Below, piece by piece: positions 34,301-37,834 of a stretch of DNA of 37,834 nt. Position 1 is the stretch's first letter; each line of letters starts with the position of its first letter. This DNA is from Pseudoalteromonas sp. XI10 (lineage in GTDB: Bacteria > Pseudomonadota > Gammaproteobacteria > Enterobacterales > Alteromonadaceae). Under the pieces are notes generated by a model. That model was not told the origin of the DNA. It ran no database searches and worked only from the letters and a program-made list of their open reading frames with translations. The position numbers and the translations under genes are program-made. The stretch spans positions 1 to 37,834 of the forward strand of contig NZ_LOPY01000048.1 in assembly GCF_001469895.1 (NCBI RefSeq), given 5' to 3'.

Positions 34301-34387
34301 CGTCGAAACGCTAAATAACCCTGCTAATAAAATGCTGATCAGCAATAAGTTTGCTGCAACATGATTCTTTGTAAACCAAGCAATCAT
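31307..34387 (-). CDS. RND-family efflux pump inner-membrane subunit
   Basis: Encodes 1026 residues with the AcrB-type plan: one TM helix at about 10-28, a large periplasmic loop, TM2-6, an amphipathic linker, TM7, a second periplasmic loop and TM8-12. The proton-relay aspartates are D395-D396 in LGIVVDDAIV, equivalent to AcrB D407/D408. Motif text RGSTPEDVEKGV (51-62) is the usual RND start of the porter domain. It is more like the broad marine drug/lipophile-exporting groups than CzcA-type metal pumps, because no metal-site motif was seen. The start overlaps the adaptor stop by one base (TAATG). It is the last of three pump genes. Confidence 0.95.
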   Translation of the reverse strand: MIAWFTKNHVAANLLLISILLAGLFSVSTQIPLEVFPSFEADRISVSVSLRGSTPEDVEKGVSIRIEEAVQDLEGVKRITSRSSEGSSSVSIEVETGYDPRELLADIKSRVDAINTFPVDAEKPIVSLAEWKREVIAVTVSSIYGEKETLEYAETVRDELLRLPSVTQVELSGVRDYEIAIEVSQDTLRQYDLRLSDISSAISNSSTDVSAGNLKTEGGDVLIRSKGQAYRKDEFANIVVKNQADGTIIRLGDIARISDDFEETPVRTRFNGKQAAFIDVYRIGPQSAIEVADAVKNYITEHQSQLPEGFELSYWDDDSEVVKSRIATLTSNAIQGGILVLALLTLFLRPAIAFWVFIGIPVSFMGAFLMMPIFGITLNVISLFGFILVLGIVVDDAIVTGENVYTHLKTAESGEQAAIRGTQEVATPVTFGVLTTVAAFLPLAFIEGARGAIFAQIPVVVIPVLLFSLIESKFVLPAHLKYLKLRHEKGEPSKLERLQQRFADGFEHAIMKYYQPLLNLALKNKMATVSLFVGIFVIIVTLITSGWTKFTFFPRIPSETVRASVTFPAGTPFEVTNKYVIKMSDKAKELQDKYRDEDGQSVILNILATTGGRGGSSNTGSVRFEIMPAEKRDSDIGSRELASEWRDLIGIIPGAESVTFRAEFGRTSSPIDVQLSGSSIDTLEAVAEKVKVRLSTYPTVYEIADSMSDGKEELQIELTEQGLALGLNRVDVSQQVRNSFFGAQVQRIQRGRDDVRVMVRLPIEERRSVADLKDILIKTPAGGTVPLSHVATLVPGQSPSSIYRIDRYRTLNVTADVEKSNTNMTVLQADLKTYLDELMVQYPGVDYTLEGEAKEQRESFGSLAWGLVFVFFIIYALLAIPFKSYLQPLIVMSVIPFGMIGAVMGHWVMGMELTIMSLLGMLALIGVVVNDSLVLVDFINKKREEGGDLLETVKLAGAARFRPVMLTSLTTFIGLMPLLFEKATQAQFLIPMAVSLGFGIIFATLITLLLVPVNYLLMERFQGWFK

Positions 34388-35625
34388 TATTGCGCTCCTT
34401 GCTCTTTAGGCGGCTGTTGATTGTTTGGGCGCTTAGCTTTTGCTCTGGTCGCTTGATACTCTTCGCTACCCATAACGGTAACTTGTGTACCAGAACTCAC
34501 TTGACCAAGCGGTGTAATCACCAAGTTATCGCCTGCAGTCAAACCATCAGCGACAACGGCTTGGTTAGCGTTTTGCCAAGCAAGTGAGATATTTTTACGA
34601 CGCAATACACCTTGCTCTTCAACATAAACGTACGTGCCTTGGTAAATTGCGCTGTTTGGGATAACAATGGCATTCTCTATCGCCTTACCGGTAATTTGCG
34701 CTTTGATGTACTGACCAATTTTAATTGGGTACTGATTTGTTGACGTTGCTTGGTAAGGATCGTTAATTTGTGCAACCACGTAAAGCTGCTGCGCACTTTC
34801 ATCTATGGCCCCTTCGGTACGTATAACTTGACCTTGCCATTGCTGTTTACCAACAAGATCTGAGCTAAATTTAACGAGTGAACCGGCACTATTTTTAGCA
34901 CCATCACGAAACTGCTCTGGTAAGTTTATAAACGGCAAATCTTTATTTTTGATTGGTAAGCGAATTTCAACACGGTCAATTGCATAAATGCTAGCAAGTT
35001 CCATGTTGTTACTCACCACTTGGCCTAAATCTACGCTGCGGCTTAAAACTCGCCCCGCGTATGGTGCAGTGATTTTTGTACGCTCTAAATCAAGTTTTGC
35101 TTTTTCAAGCGTCGCTTGAGCAGACAATACACTTGCCTCGGCTGCTGCAAGTTGTGGCTTACGCAGTACTAGGCTACTTGCTTGTTCACCCTTGCCTAAG
35201 CGCTCCCAATCAGTAATTGCTTGACGACCACGAGCTTGCTCTTCAAGTAAGCTTTGCTCAGCGGTTAATAACGTCGCTTGTGCTGATTTTACTTCGGCGC
35301 GGTGATCTCTATCATCTAGTTGCAACAACACATCGCCTTTTTCGAAAAACCCACCTTCACGAAATTGCTCACTAATTTCGATAATTTGCCCTGAAGCCTG
35401 TGCGACTAGCATACTTTGCGTACGTGGCTTTACGGTGCCAAAACTATCAATCATTACTTGATAAGTTTCTGGTGTTAGAGTTTTAACAGCCACATTTACT
35501 TTTGCTTTTGGCGGCGAAGAAAAGCGGTTTGCTTGAGGCGGGTTGCCTTTAATAAACATGACAAGCAGTACCGTCACAACGATCACTACCAATGGAATTA
35601 AAATTTTACGTGTCTTGCTATTCAT
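34387..35625 (-). CDS. RND efflux periplasmic adaptor (membrane fusion protein)
   Basis: Encodes 412 residues. An uncleaved N-terminal membrane anchor (about 9-25) is followed by the lipoyl half-motif (SGQIIEISEQFREGGFFEKGDVLLQLD, about 79-105), a coiled-coil hairpin (about 110-170), the second lipoyl half (ITAPYAGRVLSRSVDLGQVV), and a beta-barrel and membrane-proximal domain. It should join the RND pump to the outer-membrane factor. The gene lies two bases after the outer-membrane factor gene and overlaps the pump gene by one base. The tail is rich in Gln, Lys and Pro. Confidence 0.94.
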   Translation of the reverse strand: MNSKTRKILIPLVVIVVTVLLVMFIKGNPPQANRFSSPPKAKVNVAVKTLTPETYQVMIDSFGTVKPRTQSMLVAQASGQIIEISEQFREGGFFEKGDVLLQLDDRDHRAEVKSAQATLLTAEQSLLEEQARGRQAITDWERLGKGEQASSLVLRKPQLAAAEASVLSAQATLEKAKLDLERTKITAPYAGRVLSRSVDLGQVVSNNMELASIYAIDRVEIRLPIKNKDLPFINLPEQFRDGAKNSAGSLVKFSSDLVGKQQWQGQVIRTEGAIDESAQQLYVVAQINDPYQATSTNQYPIKIGQYIKAQITGKAIENAIVIPNSAIYQGTYVYVEEQGVLRRKNISLAWQNANQAVVADGLTAGDNLVITPLGQVSSGTQVTVMGSEEYQATRAKAKRPNNQQPPKEQGAQ

Positions 35626-35627
35626 GA

Positions 35628-37034
35628 TTATTGCTCTGCTACTTCGCTGTTTGCTTCACTAAAATCACCACCAAGGGCAATATGTAAGTTGATTCTGTTG
35701 ATAATTAACTGGTTTTTAATTTCGATTACCGAGCTTTGCGCATTGAACGAACGGTCTTGTGCATCGAGTACAGTGGTGTAGGTAACCAAACCACTTTGAT
35801 ATTGTTCAAACGCTAATGACTCTGCGGTAATAGCATTTTCTTGCGCTTCTAAGGTTTTTTCATAACGTACTTTAAGCGCTTGCTCTTGGCTGATGGCTGT
35901 TTCAACATCGTTAAAGGCATCATAAAGTGTGGCAAGATACGCCTGTTCTTGGCGCTTAACGTTTAACCTTGCTTGTTCTTCATTGGCTTTTAAGCGACCC
36001 CCTTCAAAAATTGGCATCGAAATACTACCAATCAGCGACCACGCTAAGCTTGAAGGCGAAAATAAGTCGCTCACTCTATCTGTGCTATCACTAATTGATG
36101 TAGAAAGATTTAAGCTCGGAAAACGCTGTTTATGCGCATAAGCAAGCCCAGCATCGGTGCTAAGTAATTGATACCAGCTTGCCATTAACTCAGGTTTGCG
36201 AGTGATAAGCTCTGAAGGTAAACCTAGTGGAATAGCACTATCGAGTAGTGGTAAATCTGCGCTAACGCTTAACGCGCCAGTTGGGTATTGGCCTGTTAAA
36301 CGCTCTAAATCGCGAATCGATTTAGTTAACGTTGCTTGCTGCGCCGCAATGTTCGAGCGCTCGGTATTTAGCTCATTACGAGCAAGATAAACATCAAGCG
36401 CTTCATTTAAACCTTGGCGATAACCTGACTCAATAATATCTAAATTTTTCTCGGCGTTTTGTTCACGCTGCTTATATAGCTCAAGTAATTTATGGTTCGT
36501 AATAACATCAAACCAACCCGCTACTACATCAGCAACTAATTGTTGTTTGCTTTGCGCAAATGTGGCTTTTTCAGCTAGGTATTCAAGATTTGCTTGTCGT
36601 TCTGAGGCCGACAATTTGCCCCATAAATCAACTTCGTAGCTTAATTCTAATGATGCTGAGCTGGCGTTGTTATAACTAACAGGACGATTATCTTTACTAC
36701 GGCTAGCACGTGTTGATAAATCAAGGCTTGGCCATAAATCAGCCCCAGCAGCAATAAGCTGCTGTTCTTTAATCGCGACATCGTAGCCCGCTTGTAAAAT
36801 CGCTTGGTTATGGGCTAATGCTTGCTCAACTAAAGTAAAAACTTGAGGGTCGTGTAATTGCTGTAACCAGTTGTCTTCAACAGCAAGCACCTTGTCGTCA
36901 GAAGGGAGTTGCTGCCATGCACTTGGTACAGTCTCAAGCTCAGCAACTCGTTCATTGTGAGTCGGCTGGCTCGCACATGCACTTAGCAAAATTACACTTA
37001 AAGCCAATAAACTCGGCTTATATTGCCAATTCAT
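35628..37034 (-). CDS. TolC/NodT-family outer-membrane efflux lipoprotein
   Basis: Encodes 468 residues. The signal peptide ends in a lipobox (LLSACAS, cysteine at about 20), as in OprM/NodT-type factors. Two outer-membrane efflux repeats follow (about 60-240 and 265-455), with long helices such as YLAEKATFAQSKQQLVADVV and a C-terminal copy ending in NRINLHIALGG. As a trimer it forms the exit duct for the RND pump. It is the first gene of the three-gene operon. The ribosome site is weak (AGG about ten bases upstream). Confidence 0.94.
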   Translation of the reverse strand: MNWQYKPSLLALSVILLSACASQPTHNERVAELETVPSAWQQLPSDDKVLAVEDNWLQQLHDPQVFTLVEQALAHNQAILQAGYDVAIKEQQLIAAGADLWPSLDLSTRASRSKDNRPVSYNNASSASLELSYEVDLWGKLSASERQANLEYLAEKATFAQSKQQLVADVVAGWFDVITNHKLLELYKQREQNAEKNLDIIESGYRQGLNEALDVYLARNELNTERSNIAAQQATLTKSIRDLERLTGQYPTGALSVSADLPLLDSAIPLGLPSELITRKPELMASWYQLLSTDAGLAYAHKQRFPSLNLSTSISDSTDRVSDLFSPSSLAWSLIGSISMPIFEGGRLKANEEQARLNVKRQEQAYLATLYDAFNDVETAISQEQALKVRYEKTLEAQENAITAESLAFEQYQSGLVTYTTVLDAQDRSFNAQSSVIEIKNQLIINRINLHIALGGDFSEANSEVAEQ

Positions 37035-37171
37035 TCTAAAAACCTGAAAAACATCTATTTATGAGTGTAATTCAAGCACCACGTTAAGTTTTGCTCAACT
37101 GACTTTACATAACATTACACAGCCTGACATTTGGGGACGATGAACGGTAGGAAAATGGAGGTAAGTTGCAA

Positions 37172-37255
37172 GCTATCAGCTATCAGCTATCAGCTATCAG
37201 CTATCAGCTATCAGCTATCAGCTATCAGCTATCAGCTATCAGCTATCAGCTATCA
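37172..37255. repeat. Tandem heptamer array, GCTATCA x12
   Basis: 84 bases, twelve exact copies, in the spacer upstream of the efflux operon (about 140 bp from its first start codon). Confidence 0.95.
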
Positions 37256-37398
37256 GAACTTTGATCTAGCTTCTCTCTTTTACAAGAGTTTATTAGCGTG
37301 TAATAAATTTACATATACGGGTGAGCATTTATCTGAAACTGAGTGTAGGCACTTTTCAATCTGACTTCTAACCACTGATATCTAATAACTCTTTTTTC

Positions 37399-37418
37399 GG
37401 CGTTAAAACGCCTCCTTC
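37399..37418 (-). repeat. REP-like palindrome class A
   Basis: A class A copy whose head is GAAGGAGG instead of GTAGGAGG; the hairpin is intact. Confidence 0.7.
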
Positions 37419-37490
37419 AACTCGTATCTCGGGCCTCGAAACTTGTACCTTTGCTCTTTCCCCTTTCTAACTCGCTAACTTTTTCTGATC

Positions 37491-37834
37491 TGACTCCATA
37501 AAAGTAGACACCTTTTTGGAGTCAGTAATCATGAAAGTAAAACCATATCGTAAACATTCGCTCGAATTTAAAATAAAAGTCGTTCAAGAGTCGTTAGACA
37601 CCACAGATACAGTTAAGATGGTCGCGAATAAATACGGAATTCATCCTGACATGCTATCAAGTTGGAGAAGTCACATGACCTCGAAGAAGAAAACAGCAAA
37701 GCCACTTAAGAACCAAGGCCCTGACAAATCATACACAGATTTAGAGCGCCAAATTCGCAAGCTTGAGAAGCAACTCGAAGATGCTCAGTTGGAGAATGAC
37801 GTTTTAAAAAAGGCGAAGGTCTACTTCGACAGCC
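37491..37834 (+). mobile_element. Left end of an IS3-family insertion sequence
   Basis: The likely left terminus begins TGACTCCATAAAAGTAGACA at 37491, where recurring spacer text stops. IS3 elements end in TG...CA. An 8-bp inverted repeat, TGACTCCA (37491-37498) and TGGAGTCA (37517-37524), lies before orfA. The right end is outside the window. Confidence 0.75.
37531..37834 (+). CDS. IS3-family transposase OrfA (HTH subunit), cut by the window end
   Basis: The 101 visible residues begin MKVKPYRKHSLEFKIKVVQE. The HTH_Tnp_1 domain (about 8-52) includes YGIHPDMLSSWRS, and a leucine-zipper coiled coil follows (LERQIRKLEKQLEDAQLEND, about 71-90). The text stops at KKAKVYFDS, near the expected end of IS3-family OrfA, where frameshifting into OrfB would occur. 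GGAG lies nine bases before the ATG, inside the 3' arm of the terminal inverted repeat. Confidence 0.92.
   Translation, partial: MKVKPYRKHSLEFKIKVVQESLDTTDTVKMVANKYGIHPDMLSSWRSHMTSKKKTAKPLKNQGPDKSYTDLERQIRKLEKQLEDAQLENDVLKKAKVYFDS

Larger units (their letters stand above)
37035..37490. other. Spacer between efflux operon and IS element
   Basis: No gene. The 137 bases next to the efflux operon should hold its promoter, but no clear hexamer pair or operator was picked out, and no regulator gene is adjacent. Beyond lie the GCTATCA array, a decayed class B palindrome (about 37296-37317) and a class A palindrome. Confidence 0.65.

Noticed and set aside
37296..37317. Fourth class B palindrome
   Set aside because: The stem is decayed (GCGTGTAATAAATTTACAT) and GTAG is lost, so it is mentioned as a relic and not listed as an element.
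37131..37364. Rightward reading frame encoding repeated Ser-Tyr-Gln-Leu units
   Set aside because: It is a translation of the GCTATCA array, with no ribosome site or conserved domain.

Overview
The window looks like the chromosome of a marine gammaproteobacterium of the Pseudoalteromonas/Alteromonadales type. The evidence is the ygfB-pepP-ubiH-ubiI operon with a 6S RNA gene beside it, a gcvT-gcvH-gcvP cluster, a citrate-type TonB receptor, a FucP/GluP-type sugar carrier, an RND efflux operon, and long AT-rich intergenic spaces full of short repeats. No phage genes, tRNA, rRNA or CRISPR array were seen.

Layout. 1-301: repeat-bearing spacer. 302-3946 (-): a two-gene envelope operon, a lipoprotein followed by a secreted HEAT-repeat-like protein, neither with a known function. 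4157-4254: a 14-copy heptamer array. 4422-14447 (+): a tightly packed seven-gene defence operon: excisionase-type HTH protein, Mrr-type type IV restriction enzyme, HsdR, HsdM and HsdS of a type I (EcoAI/EcoEI-like) system, and an ABC-type ATPase plus HNH nuclease pair of Septu (PtuA/PtuB) type. All gaps are 31 bp or less and one strong terminator follows. 14604-19998 (-): gcvP, gcvH, gcvT and an unusual truncated GcvT-like paralog. A divergent LysR regulator (20123-20968) shares with that paralog a perfect 24-bp palindrome next to a good promoter. 20969-21883: a repeat-rich spacer. 21884-24034 (+): a FecA-like TonB receptor without a signalling domain. 24035-24711: another repeat-rich spacer. 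24712-26016 (-): a sugar MFS carrier with a NagR-like palindrome upstream. 26225-30487 (-): ubiI, ubiH, pepP, ygfB. About 30678-30869 (+): ssrS (6S RNA). 31307-37034 (-): an RND pump operon in the order outer-membrane factor, adaptor, pump. 37491 to the end: the left end of an IS3-family element whose orfA runs off the window.

Two things stand out. First, the defence operon combines DNA-modification-dependent cleavage (Mrr), type I restriction-modification and a Septu-like ATPase/nuclease under one apparent promoter and one terminator, led by a small HTH protein. The HNH member has lost half of the usual zinc-knuckle cysteines. Second, the spacers carry a layered repeat system. At least 17 short palindromes, in four stem classes, all carry a GTAG tetranucleotide at one flank, as REP elements mobilised by RAYT transposases do. 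Among them lie seven tandem arrays of four or five different units, every one exactly 7 bp. Each array unit also occurs as a single word, on the opposite strand, in the non-tandem repeat text of these spacers.

Coordinates, motif positions and copy numbers were read by hand from the sequence. Family assignments are from recognition of motifs, not database searches.
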